From CAYJBH01 sp964370765 (GTDB taxonomy: Bacteria; Bacillota; Clostridia; Oscillospirales; Ruminococcaceae), in contig CAYJKW010000027.1 in NCBI GenBank assembly GCA_964370765.1, forward strand, positions 1 through 24,681: 24,681 nucleotides of DNA. Direction: 5' to 3'. The translations under genes and the position numbers were made by a program. The notes beneath the pieces are model-generated. The model was not told the DNA's origin. It saw only the letters and a list, made by a program, of their open reading frames with translations, and did not search any database. Positions 1-7,512 of the stretch are shown here, one piece after another (position 1 is the stretch's first letter; every line of letters begins with the position of its first letter).

Positions 1-5
1 ACGAG

Positions 6-82
6 TGGTGAGGGTAAGAGGACTTGAACCACCGACCTCTTGCATGTCAAGCAAGCACTCTAACCAACTGAGCTATACCCTC
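6..82 (-). tRNA. tRNA-Val (anticodon GAC)
   Basis: On the minus strand a complete cloverleaf can be drawn: a 7-bp acceptor stem GAGGGTA/TACCCTC, a D arm containing AGTTGGTTA, an anticodon stem CTTGC/GCAAG around loop TTGACAT, a variable region AGGTC and a T loop TTCAAGT. Anticodon GAC reads valine GUC (and GUU) codons. The discriminator is A and the 3' CCA is encoded in the DNA (positions 6-8). The T stem GGTGG/CCTCT has one T-T mismatch, which is slightly unusual. The body without CCA is about 73 nt. Confidence 0.93.
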
Positions 83-94
83 TAATCATTGTAT

Positions 95-100
95 ATTATA
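95..100 (-). promoter_or_regulatory. -10 box of the tRNA-Val promoter
   Basis: The minus strand carries a perfect TATAAT here, which places the transcription start a few bases upstream of the mature tRNA 5' end at 82. The -35 region 17 bases further upstream is only T-rich, with no good TTGACA. Confidence 0.6.
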
Positions 101-179
101 GCATATCTTTTTCGCAAATAAAAGCCCTAATTAAAAAAATTTTTATCTGAATTTGAGCAAAAGAGTTACCACTGTCAGA

Positions 180-208
180 TTGACGTTGTAATAAAATAAT
201 GTTAAAAT
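180..208 (+). promoter_or_regulatory. promoter of the HAD phosphatase gene
   Basis: TTGACG (180-185), a 17-bp spacer and TAAAAT (203-208) form a near-consensus sigma-A promoter. The predicted start is near 215, downstream of the ATG at 207, so translation must begin at the ATG at 234, which has a GGAGG site before it. Confidence 0.75.
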
Positions 209-233
209 GTTTTTATTACAGTGGAGGATAGCT

Positions 234-872
234 ATGATAAAGATGGTTGCATTTGATATGGACGGAACACTTGTAGATACCTACAAGTTTTTTACTAAGG
301 CATTTGTAGGCGCCTTATCACCGTATTACGGTGGTGAAGTACCGATAGAGAAGATAGAAAAAGGGTTTGGCCTTAACGAACTTGGAATGATAAAAATTAT
401 TTTAAGTTCACACCACAATGAGGCACTAGATGAATATCATCGTCTATACGAACTCTATCACGATGAAGCTCCCGATACATTTTTTGGCATGAATGAGCTA
501 ATCGCATTTTTGCAACAAAAAAATATTAAGTTAGCAGTAATCACCGGTAAAGGCGCTGTTGCTTGTGATATATCATTAAAAAAGATTGGTATGACTAATG
601 TGTTCTGTGACGTAATGACAGGCCATGAACAACGTGTTGATAAAAGCGGTGCCATTAATGATCTGCTTTTAAAACACAACTTAACTAAAGAAGAGTTTTT
701 GTATATTGGTGATGTCGTTTCGGATGTTATGGAATCCAGAAAATCCGGTGTGACCTGTCTATCTGCTTGTTGGGCGGACACCGTTGATCTTCCGGCACTT
801 AAAAGTGTTAATCCTGACTACATCTTTACAACGGTAGCTAACCTTAAAAGCTACCTTGAGTCGATAATATAA
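234..872 (+). CDS. HAD-superfamily phosphatase, phosphoglycolate phosphatase-like
   Basis: This is a 212-residue haloacid dehalogenase-type hydrolase that removes phosphate from a small metabolite through an aspartyl-phosphate. Motif I is FDMDGTLVDT, with nucleophile D8 and acid D10. A helical cap follows at about residues 20-80. Motif II is VITGKG, and the motif IV acidic pair lies in IGDVVSDV. Length and motif spacing match the Gph/PGP-like subgroup (C1 cap), but the substrate cannot be read from sequence. The start at 234 is chosen because GGAGG lies at 223-227 and because the promoter at 180-208 starts RNA after the earlier in-frame ATG at 207. The gene stands alone, between a divergent tRNA and a convergent neighbour. 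Confidence 0.88.
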   Translation: MIKMVAFDMDGTLVDTYKFFTKAFVGALSPYYGGEVPIEKIEKGFGLNELGMIKIILSSHHNEALDEYHRLYELYHDEAPDTFFGMNELIAFLQQKNIKLAVITGKGAVACDISLKKIGMTNVFCDVMTGHEQRVDKSGAINDLLLKHNLTKEEFLYIGDVVSDVMESRKSGVTCLSACWADTVDLPALKSVNPDYIFTTVANLKSYLESII

Positions 873-873
873 T

Positions 874-909
874 ACAATCCCCACACCTATTATCATGTGT
901 GGGGATTGT
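874..909. terminator. bidirectional terminator between HAD and ROK-like genes
   Basis: A perfect 13-bp stem (arms 874-886 and 897-909, core CCCCACAC/GTGTGGGG) encloses a 10-nt loop. It lies between two convergent genes and can serve both; the flanks are A/T-rich rather than long T runs. Confidence 0.75.
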
Positions 910-929
910 TATTCTAAAAGCTGTCTTAA

Positions 930-2309
930 TTATCTTCGCAGTTCCGGCAAGGATGCAGCAGCAGCCGATTGACCAACACGCCTGAACTTTTCGTCAGGCA
1001 ACATTATCTTTATATCCTGCGATATTTCAGGATACTCGATAGCCAATGATTCCTCACAGCTTTTTAATAATATGTCCCCTCCCCTACCGGACATTACTCG
1101 CCCTAGCAACAAGACATTTTTAAACTCATAAAAATAGTGATATAACGCAAGACTATGCGCAAGATAAATGCCTATCGATTCATATATCTTTGCGGCACGC
1201 TTATCCCCTTTTTCCATAAGTTCCTGTACAACCTTTAGTTTTTCAGCAGGCGAGTGAAGTTCATCGTGTAAAATACCTGCTATAGGTGATAGCTTTATTA
1301 CTGCATCCTGAGAAAAATATTTGCAACCCACGCCTATATCACCGCTCCACTCATCCTTCATAGCTAAAGGATTTATATCAACCGGTGCAAAGGCAAGTTC
1401 ATTTAGCCAACCCGGTATATTTCCTTTTGCATCAACATAACCTGCTGCCTCGCTGGTGCCCATTGCAATTCCAAGAATATTGTTTACATCAAAGCTCATC
1501 GCACCCGCAAGTGCAGTAACATCACCGTCATTACATACTGTAATCGGCACATCACCAAACTCTCTTGCTGCTCTTAGATAGATATCTTTAACCTTTAGGT
1601 CAAATAAGTCTTTAGGCACCTGTAAAAAAAGTGACGCGGCCTTAGTATAGTTATCGATATAAATTCCTGCTGAAGAAACACCTATTGCATCTACACGGGG
1701 CAGATGTTCAGCAGCTGTATTAAGGGCAGAAATAATGCCATTAAAATGATATTCCGGATCAGCTGTTATCTTTGGATGCCACACAACTTCTTCGCTAAAT
1801 ACACATTCACCGTCAATAACAGCTGAAACCTTGCGATCACTACCACCTGCATCAAAACCAATTCTACAGCCATCGGTGTGCCTACCGATCGATTGACTAT
1901 CAGTCTTTTCCGCTGGTATCTTTTCCGTAATAACAACATCAAACGGTTCGTCATATATGTTAGACATAAAATTATAATCGAAGCTTCGTTGACCATCTTC
2001 ACTATAATGATTTTTCACTGCATTACAAACATCTATATTGCCACAAAGATACACCTTAAATCCACCCTTCATCCAAAGTAGCATCTTTACCAGCCTATCA
2101 ACATAACATACATCAGCCGAATACATTTCCTTTGTTCCGTGCAACACCGTGTTGTGCACCGAAATTAGCCCTTTACTACGTTCTATCGCAATTGAAAATG
2201 GCTCCTTTGCACCAATTTCAAATGCCTTTATGAATTTTATCATCGGCAAGAAATTTTTATCCAGTGGCGGAGTACATTTTACATCAAAGTCCATACCAAG
2301 AAACCTCAT
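930..2309 (-). CDS. ROK/ASKHA-fold protein, possible sugar kinase or regulator
   Basis: The protein has 459 residues. The C-terminal two thirds resembles the ROK branch of the hexokinase/actin ATPase fold. DAGGSDRK (153-160) matches the first phosphate loop, AIGVSSAGI (208-216) the beta-turn of ROK proteins, CNDGD (259-263) the region of the catalytic Asp, and GTSEAAGY (284-291) the second phosphate loop. The cysteine-rich zinc motif typical of ROK proteins is not seen. About 145 residues before the kinase-like part match no domain I know, and there is no helix-turn-helix as in the NagC/XylR repressors. A strong AGGAGG (minus strand, 2315-2320) precedes the ATG and overlaps the stop codon of the upstream mini-protein, so the two are probably co-translated. 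Kinase activity is likely but the substrate is unknown. Confidence 0.7.
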   Translation of the reverse strand: MRFLGMDFDVKCTPPLDKNFLPMIKFIKAFEIGAKEPFSIAIERSKGLISVHNTVLHGTKEMYSADVCYVDRLVKMLLWMKGGFKVYLCGNIDVCNAVKNHYSEDGQRSFDYNFMSNIYDEPFDVVITEKIPAEKTDSQSIGRHTDGCRIGFDAGGSDRKVSAVIDGECVFSEEVVWHPKITADPEYHFNGIISALNTAAEHLPRVDAIGVSSAGIYIDNYTKAASLFLQVPKDLFDLKVKDIYLRAAREFGDVPITVCNDGDVTALAGAMSFDVNNILGIAMGTSEAAGYVDAKGNIPGWLNELAFAPVDINPLAMKDEWSGDIGVGCKYFSQDAVIKLSPIAGILHDELHSPAEKLKVVQELMEKGDKRAAKIYESIGIYLAHSLALYHYFYEFKNVLLLGRVMSGRGGDILLKSCEESLAIEYPEISQDIKIMLPDEKFRRVGQSAAAASLPELRR

Positions 2310-2318
2310 ACTATCCTC

Positions 2319-2474
2319 CTAAATTTTTTTATTATTATCCACTTTTTGTATCTGCAACCTTTGACATGATGTAAGTGGATAGCTAATATTTTTAGCGTGA
2401 AACCCCCTGCATTCATCACACTTTCCATGTCGTGGACATGATACATTTTGACATACGCATTTATTATTTTCCAT
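2319..2474 (-). CDS. 51-residue cysteine-rich mini-protein, likely metal-binding
   Basis: An ATG at 2474 opens a frame of 51 codons ending in TAG at 2321-2319. The product begins MENNKCVCQN and has cysteines at 6, 8, 13, 19, 22 and 37, arranged CxCxxxxCPRHGxCxxC followed by a histidine (H26). This pattern suggests a zinc- or iron-binding knuckle, and I recall similar small proteins annotated as hypothetical in Clostridia, but no function is known to me. A GGGGA site lies a few bases upstream of the ATG, and a promoter lies at 2508-2536. The stop codon falls inside the ribosome site of the ROK-like gene, which points to one transcript and coupled translation. Confidence 0.75.
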   Translation of the reverse strand: MENNKCVCQNVSCPRHGKCDECRGFHAKNISYPLTSCQRLQIQKVDNNKKI

Positions 2475-2507
2475 TGTATCCCCTATCGTTAATAGATGCT
2501 TATCTGT

Positions 2508-2536
2508 ATTCTAACACGCAAAATATTGTATTGCAA
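2508..2536 (-). promoter_or_regulatory. promoter of mini-protein/ROK-like unit
   Basis: On the minus strand TTGCAA (2531-2536), a 17-bp spacer and TAGAAT (2508-2513) form a good sigma-A promoter. The predicted start is near 2501, giving a leader of about 27 nt before the mini-protein ATG. Confidence 0.65.
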
Positions 2537-2567
2537 TAATATTTATGTTTATTTTTTTGCATTTGTG

Positions 2568-2576
2568 TGTTATAAT
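2568..2576 (+). promoter_or_regulatory. extended -10 promoter of the RNA helicase gene
   Basis: TGTTATAAT is a TGn-extended perfect -10 box; the -35 region is T-rich only. The start would fall near 2583, giving a leader of about 108 nt before the helicase ATG. It lies back to back with the minus promoter at 2508-2536. Confidence 0.6.
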
Positions 2577-2619
2577 GTATATGTTAAGAGATGAAAAGCA
2601 AAAAAACAATTAAGTTTTA

Positions 2620-2688
2620 ATGGAGGGCACGGCCAACTTATCTGGCAGTGCTGTATATTTTTGCGACAAAAAACAACATAAAGGATAA
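2620..2688 (+). promoter_or_regulatory. structured helicase leader with hairpin and possible upstream ORF
   Basis: The leader contains a compact hairpin at 2627-2651: GCAC, a G/A mismatch, then GCCA, a 7-nt loop, TGGC and GTGC. It follows a GGAGGG run with no start codon at useful distance downstream. The same stretch reads as a 22-codon frame (ATG 2620, TAA 2686-2688) ending 2 nt before the helicase ATG and covering its ribosome site AAAGGA. The hairpin is plain in the sequence. Translation of the small frame is doubtful because no ribosome site precedes it. Leader control of RNA helicases by temperature or by the helicase itself is known in other bacteria. Confidence 0.4.
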
Positions 2689-2690
2689 TT

Positions 2691-4409
2691 ATGAATATTC
2701 AAAGCTTTGCGGATTTATCGTTAAAACCGCAGATACTGCGTGCAATCGAATCGATGGGATTTACCGATGCAACCGCAGTACAGACCGAGTCAATCCCGTT
2801 AATACGCACCGGGTGCGATATGTTTGCACGTTCGCAGACAGGTACTGGCAAAACAGTAGCTTTTGGCATACCCGCGGTCGAAAGTGTCGATGCAAACCTA
2901 CAACAAGTGCAGGTATTGATCCTATCTCCTACTCGCGAGCTTGCACAGCAATGTGCCGTAGAGATAAGGAAAATTGCAAAATATCTTTCCTATATTAATG
3001 TAGCAGAGGTTTATGGAGGTGCAGATTTTAGAAATCAGTTTCGTGACCTTAAAAAAGCTAACATTGTTGTAGGCACACCGGGACGTATTATGGATCACAT
3101 GCGTCGTAAATCACTACTTCTTGGTAGTCTAAAGATGTTGGTGTTGGATGAAGCGGACGAAATGTTAAAGATGGGTTTTAAGGAGGATGTCGAGACCATA
3201 TTGCAGGACACACCCGAAAGTCGTCAGACAGTTATGTTCTCTGCAACTGTTCCTCCCGAAATCCTAAAGATAACAAGGGAGTTTCAAAAGGATCCGGTTA
3301 ATGTTGAGGTTAATGCTAAGCAGGTTGTGCTTAACAATATTCGACAATGTTATGTGCAACTTCCAAAAAATCGAAAGATGGACGTTTTAAGACTATTGTT
3401 TCATTGCTATAAACCGCAACGTGTAATAATATTTGCCAATACAAAATCTATGGTGGACGAACTTACCGAACAACTCAAGGCTGACGGCATTTCTATTGAG
3501 GGGCTGCATGGTGATATGAAGCAAAACCAGCGCACAACCGTTATGAACAGCTTTAAACAAGGGAAAACAACAATACTGGTAGCAACCGATGTTGCAGCCA
3601 GAGGTATCGATGTTAATGATGTTGATTATGTAATAAACTACGACATACCACAGTCTACCGAGTACTATGTCCACCGTATTGGTCGAACCGGACGTGCCGG
3701 ACGTAAAGGTACTGCAATCACACTATGTTATGAGGGACATCAAGTACAGACATTGCGTCGCCTCGCAAGGGAGACTAAGTCCGATATGGATGAACTTCCA
3801 ATCCCTACTGTTGCAGATGTTCAACAGCAGAACCGTAAACACAGTGTCGATTTAATACGTGCTGCTATAGACACACCGGTTGACGATAGCTACCACCATA
3901 TTGTTTCAGAGCTTATAGCAGAGGGATACGATGCTTCAGACATTGCAGCGGCCCTTATCAAGAAAAGCTATAGCCAAAACATCAACAATCTTGTGGATGT
4001 TAAGTTATCACCAAAGCGCAGAGAACGAAAAGCTGCTGATCGCCCTGTAAAGCATCGTAGCGAAGCAGGTTATACTAATATTACTATAGATATTGGACGT
4101 AGTGATAGAATTGCGCCAAACCATATAGTAGGTGCAATTACCGAGGCAGCAGGAATATCATCTGCCATGATAGGCAAAATCGATATTTCACCGCATCTTA
4201 CAATCGTTGGCATACCATCTGATATCGCAGGAGAGGTTGTTGATGCAATGCAAGGACTTAAGATTCAGAAAAAGCCGGTCGAGGTAAGGGTATCTGATTC
4301 GGCTCCTCGTCGCTCTTCTGATAGGTATAGTAGGTTTGGTGGCAAACCAAAAGGCAAGCATGAATTTAACCATAGCAGAGCTAAAGCCCACAAAAACAAG
4401 GGTAGATAA
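2691..4409 (+). CDS. DEAD-box ATP-dependent RNA helicase with DbpA-type RNA-binding domain
   Basis: This 572-residue enzyme unwinds RNA duplexes using ATP, in ribosome assembly or mRNA turnover, and acts in the cytoplasm. All family motifs are present in order: the Q motif with Q31, SQTGTGKT (48-55), PTRELAQQ (80-87), TPGR (129-132), DEAD (153-156), SAT (184-186), ARGIDV and HRIGRTGRAG in the second RecA-like domain. A DbpA/CsdA-like RNA-binding domain spans about 461-534, followed by a basic Arg/Lys/Ser-rich tail of 38 residues that should add RNA affinity. The layout fits CsdA (DeaD) or the larger CshA-type proteins. The start at 2691 has AAAGGA seven bases upstream. The gene is monocistronic, with its own promoter and a strong terminator. 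Confidence 0.93.
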   Translation: MNIQSFADLSLKPQILRAIESMGFTDATAVQTESIPLIRTGCDMFARSQTGTGKTVAFGIPAVESVDANLQQVQVLILSPTRELAQQCAVEIRKIAKYLSYINVAEVYGGADFRNQFRDLKKANIVVGTPGRIMDHMRRKSLLLGSLKMLVLDEADEMLKMGFKEDVETILQDTPESRQTVMFSATVPPEILKITREFQKDPVNVEVNAKQVVLNNIRQCYVQLPKNRKMDVLRLLFHCYKPQRVIIFANTKSMVDELTEQLKADGISIEGLHGDMKQNQRTTVMNSFKQGKTTILVATDVAARGIDVNDVDYVINYDIPQSTEYYVHRIGRTGRAGRKGTAITLCYEGHQVQTLRRLARETKSDMDELPIPTVADVQQQNRKHSVDLIRAAIDTPVDDSYHHIVSELIAEGYDASDIAAALIKKSYSQNINNLVDVKLSPKRRERKAADRPVKHRSEAGYTNITIDIGRSDRIAPNHIVGAITEAAGISSAMIGKIDISPHLTIVGIPSDIAGEVVDAMQGLKIQKKPVEVRVSDSAPRRSSDRYSRFGGKPKGKHEFNHSRAKAHKNKGR

Positions 4410-4420
4410 TATTACAACCA

Positions 4421-4463
4421 AAAATGGATGTGGAGTAGAAAATATCTACTCCACATCCATTTT
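4421..4463. terminator. bidirectional terminator between helicase and pho operon
   Basis: The arms 4421-4439 and 4445-4463 are a perfect 19-bp inverted repeat around a 5-nt loop. Each arm ends in AAAA or TTTT, so RNA from either strand ends in a U run. It lies between convergent genes. Confidence 0.88.
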
Positions 4464-4482
4464 GATATATACAGCTTTCTTG

Positions 4483-6135
4483 CTACGTTTTTGGTATTGT
4501 TATCTTAACAGTGGTTCCTTTGCCCTCCTCGCTAATTAGCTCTATTTCGCCTGCATGTATTGAAACAGCATGTTTAACTATACTTAGTCCGAGTCCGGTA
4601 CCTCCGTTGCTTCTGCAACGACTTTTTTCCACTCTATAAAAACGCTCAAATACCCTTTGCTGTTCATCGGCAGGTATTCCTATGCCGGTATCAGATACTG
4701 ATATGACTACCTGTTTTTCCTGTAGCCGAATGTCTATATCTACCTTGCCACCATCCTTATTGTATTCTATCGCATTGTCAACCACGTTAAACAGACACTC
4801 TTTAAGTAGTGTAGGTATTCCGGTAATATTGACGTCTGCACCTAAAACACCTACGGCAACTTGCTTTTTTTCTGCCTTTGCAGTGAGCTCATCTACCACT
4901 TCAGCTACTATTATATTTAAAAGCACTTCTTCATGTGCAACACCTTTTAATTCTTCGTCAAGATGAGAAAGCTTAATTATATCTTGAATTAGCAGGCTCA
5001 TTCTCATGCTTTCGTTGTAAATTTTTTCGATGAATCGAGGTTTATCGTCTTCCTGAACCATGTTATTGCTAAGAAGCTCAGCATAACCTGATATGGTTTG
5101 CAAGGGGGTCTTAAGCTCATGTGAAACATTTGCAGAGAATTCTCTACGCATTTTTTCAGCATCGTGCTGCTGGGTAACATCAACAAACAGTATTATGCTT
5201 CCACCGGATTTTATAAAAGAAACCGATACACGATATACCCTATCATTCTCTTCAAGATAGATACTTCCTGTTTCCTTGCGCTCTACAAGGTCAAAAAGTT
5301 TTTCATATTTCTCTCCACGATGGATTTCCAGAATATATCTACCTACACATTCCTCGGCAGTCTTTTTTGTAATTGCAAGTGCGGCTTGATTAATACTTAA
5401 TATCTTTCCTGCACCGCTAAGCACAATTAAACCTTCCTCCATATAGTTCATAATACCACTAAGCTCGTCACGCATCTTTTGCATGTCGGTGGTTTGAGCC
5501 ATAAGTTGCGAGTTTTGGTTTTCTATCTTTATTAGAAGCGGGGTTAACTCAACATAGGTGTTATTCTTTGTAGGCTGTTCTACATTTATAGAGTTAATTG
5601 GTTGTATTAGCTTATTCGTGACACCCCTTGAAATAATGTAACTTAGAGTAAGCACAACCACAAAACTAATTAGCACAAACGGCAGGCTGTCTAAAAAGGT
5701 GTTGTAAGCGGTATCACTAATCGCTGATATTCTTATAACATTTTCCGAATCAAGTAGTCGCGCATAGTAGTGTGTCTGCTCCTGTAAGGTATCAGAAAAC
5801 CTTGTGGCAGAGCCGGTACCACTTTGAATTGCAGCAATTATCTCCGGTCTATTACTGTGATCCTCGGTTGTTTCGGATTGGTTGTCAAATAAAACCTCTC
5901 CTTCAGGCGATATTAGTGTAATACGAAATATCGAGTTTGGAACATGCTCTAACGCCTCAATGTTGTCGATTTCTGCATCGTTTAAAATGTTCTTATAGTC
6001 GTTTGCGGTCTGCATAACGCTATTTTGTATATTTCTTGTATAGCCGTGATACATAACATAACTTATCAATAAGCTTACAAGCAGCGCCGTTAAGGCACAG
6101 CAAAGAAAAAGTTGCCTGAATATCTTTGTTTTCAT
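4483..6135 (-). CDS. phoR: phosphate-sensing histidine kinase, PhoR-like
   Basis: This 550-residue membrane sensor kinase is the last gene of the pst operon and probably phosphorylates the regulator encoded just upstream. Two membrane segments (about 8-29 and 151-169) flank an outer domain of about 120 residues. Behind the second segment come a linker and a PAS domain (about 222-320). The phosphorylated histidine is H339 in SANVSHELKTP. The ATP-binding domain has its N box at N454 (VVDNAIEYNKDGG), DTGIGIP (482-488) and GGTGLGLS (511-518). This order is standard for Gram-positive PhoR-type kinases. AAGGTGG lies before the ATG, and the gap to the regulator is 20 nt. The role as phosphate sensor is inferred from operon context. 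Confidence 0.88.
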   Translation of the reverse strand: MKTKIFRQLFLCCALTALLVSLLISYVMYHGYTRNIQNSVMQTANDYKNILNDAEIDNIEALEHVPNSIFRITLISPEGEVLFDNQSETTEDHSNRPEIIAAIQSGTGSATRFSDTLQEQTHYYARLLDSENVIRISAISDTAYNTFLDSLPFVLISFVVVLTLSYIISRGVTNKLIQPINSINVEQPTKNNTYVELTPLLIKIENQNSQLMAQTTDMQKMRDELSGIMNYMEEGLIVLSGAGKILSINQAALAITKKTAEECVGRYILEIHRGEKYEKLFDLVERKETGSIYLEENDRVYRVSVSFIKSGGSIILFVDVTQQHDAEKMRREFSANVSHELKTPLQTISGYAELLSNNMVQEDDKPRFIEKIYNESMRMSLLIQDIIKLSHLDEELKGVAHEEVLLNIIVAEVVDELTAKAEKKQVAVGVLGADVNITGIPTLLKECLFNVVDNAIEYNKDGGKVDIDIRLQEKQVVISVSDTGIGIPADEQQRVFERFYRVEKSRCRSNGGTGLGLSIVKHAVSIHAGEIELISEEGKGTTVKITIPKT

Positions 6136-6155
6136 TTGTATTCCACCTTCTTAAA

Positions 6156-6857
6156 TCAGGTTGTAAGGTCTTTAGTCATTCCCTCATAGATACTATACCC
6201 AACGCCCCTTATTGTTTGAATCTGTAACCCTGCATCCCCCAGTTTTTGCCTTAAACTCCTCATATGCACATCTACAGTTCGAGTTTCACCATCAAACTCA
6301 TACCCCCAGACTGAATTTAGCAGGTTATCTCTTGTAAAAACTCGCTCCGGCTCCTGCATAAGGATCCATAAGATTTCAAACTCTTTATATGTTAGTACTA
6401 CATTTGCACCGTTTGCCGTCACCGTACGTTTTGTATAATCCACCTTGATATTCCCAAGCTTTAAAGTAGCTTCTTTTACTGCATCCGGAGCAACTGTCCT
6501 CCTACGTAACAAAGCCTTAACACGCGCAAGCAATTCCATCATACCAAATGGTTTTACAAGGTAGTCATCTGCACCGGTATCCAGCCCATAAACCTTATCA
6601 AATTCGGTACCCTTTGCAGTGGCCATCATAATCAAGATATCTGATGTATGTTTATCTGCGCGAAGAGTTTTAAGTATCTCGATACCATCCTTTCCAGGAA
6701 GCATAATATCAAGAATTATTAATAAAGGTGTTTCCTGTTTTATCGCCGCAAACATATCCTCAGCACAGGAAAAACCCTTCGCATCAAAACCGGTGCTTTG
6801 TAGTGTATACAGTACCAGTTCGCGAATACTATCGTCATCTTCTACACAATAAATCAA
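6156..6857 (-). CDS. phoB: OmpR/PhoB-family response regulator
   Basis: This 233-residue DNA-binding regulator has a receiver domain (acidic D7-D9, phosphorylated D50 in ILDIMLPG, T80, K102) and a C-terminal winged helix (about 130-225) ending in the typical IRGVGYSI strand. It should bind Pho boxes when phosphorylated by the kinase encoded 20 nt downstream. The start codon is TTG: the sequence reads AGAGG, a short spacer, then TTG ATT TAT, and the protein then begins MIYCVEDDD in register with the family. No ATG lies near. It starts 13 nt after the phoU stop. Regulation of the pst operon by this protein is inferred from linkage and from the Pho-box-like repeats at 10982-11021. Confidence 0.9.
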   Translation of the reverse strand: MIYCVEDDDSIRELVLYTLQSTGFDAKGFSCAEDMFAAIKQETPLLIILDIMLPGKDGIEILKTLRADKHTSDILIMMATAKGTEFDKVYGLDTGADDYLVKPFGMMELLARVKALLRRRTVAPDAVKEATLKLGNIKVDYTKRTVTANGANVVLTYKEFEILWILMQEPERVFTRDNLLNSVWGYEFDGETRTVDVHMRSLRQKLGDAGLQIQTIRGVGYSIYEGMTKDLTT

Positions 6858-6870
6858 TTTTTACCTCTAA

Positions 6871-7512
6871 TTAATAATTCTCATGTTCTCCGGTGATAGA
6901 GAACATAACCCATCCAGCAATGTTGGTTGCATGGTCGCCTATACGCTCAAGGTATTTTGCAATCATTAAAAGATCTAATACGCCCTCGTTATTGTCGGTA
7001 TTTCCTGCTAGTAGCAACAGATCGTTTCTAACCTCTAAAAACAGTTCGTCAACTATATCATCAGCAGCAATAACTTCAAGGGCAAGTTCCTTATCCTTTG
7101 CTACATACGCATCTATACATTTGCTTACCATTTTAATTGTTTCCGTAGCCATATCCCTGATATGGTGAACCTTTTCGGTAACAACTATGTTAGAGGTAAT
7201 TACTATTTCACAGATATCCTCTGCTTGGTCGCCAATACGCTCCATATCTGTTATCATCTTTAGTGCGGCAGAAATTAACCTTAGATCATGCGCAACAGGT
7301 TGTTGTTGCAATAACATTTTTAGGCAGACACTCTCTATCTCACGTTCCTTCTGATCTATTATATTTGCCGAGGCAATAACCTCCTTTGCAAGCCCGATAT
7401 CCTTCTCGGTAAAGGCTTTTGAGGATTTTGCAATTGCTGTCTCGCACAGGGACCCCATTACAATCAGTTCTTTATTTAAATAGTTAAGCTGTTCGTCAAA
7501 TCTAGTTCTCAT
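6871..7512 (-). CDS. phoU: phosphate signalling protein PhoU
   Basis: The protein has 213 residues and consists of two homologous three-helix PhoU domains. Each carries the conserved metal-binding signature, seen as MERIGDQAEDI in the first half and LERIGDHATNI in the second. PhoU couples the Pst transporter to the PhoR-type kinase and restrains both when phosphate is plentiful; it is cytoplasmic and sits at the membrane face. Its ATG overlaps the stop codon of pstB by one base (TAATG), and GGGAG lies nine bases upstream. Length is as expected for the family. Confidence 0.95.
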   Translation of the reverse strand: MRTRFDEQLNYLNKELIVMGSLCETAIAKSSKAFTEKDIGLAKEVIASANIIDQKEREIESVCLKMLLQQQPVAHDLRLISAALKMITDMERIGDQAEDICEIVITSNIVVTEKVHHIRDMATETIKMVSKCIDAYVAKDKELALEVIAADDIVDELFLEVRNDLLLLAGNTDNNEGVLDLLMIAKYLERIGDHATNIAGWVMFSITGEHENY

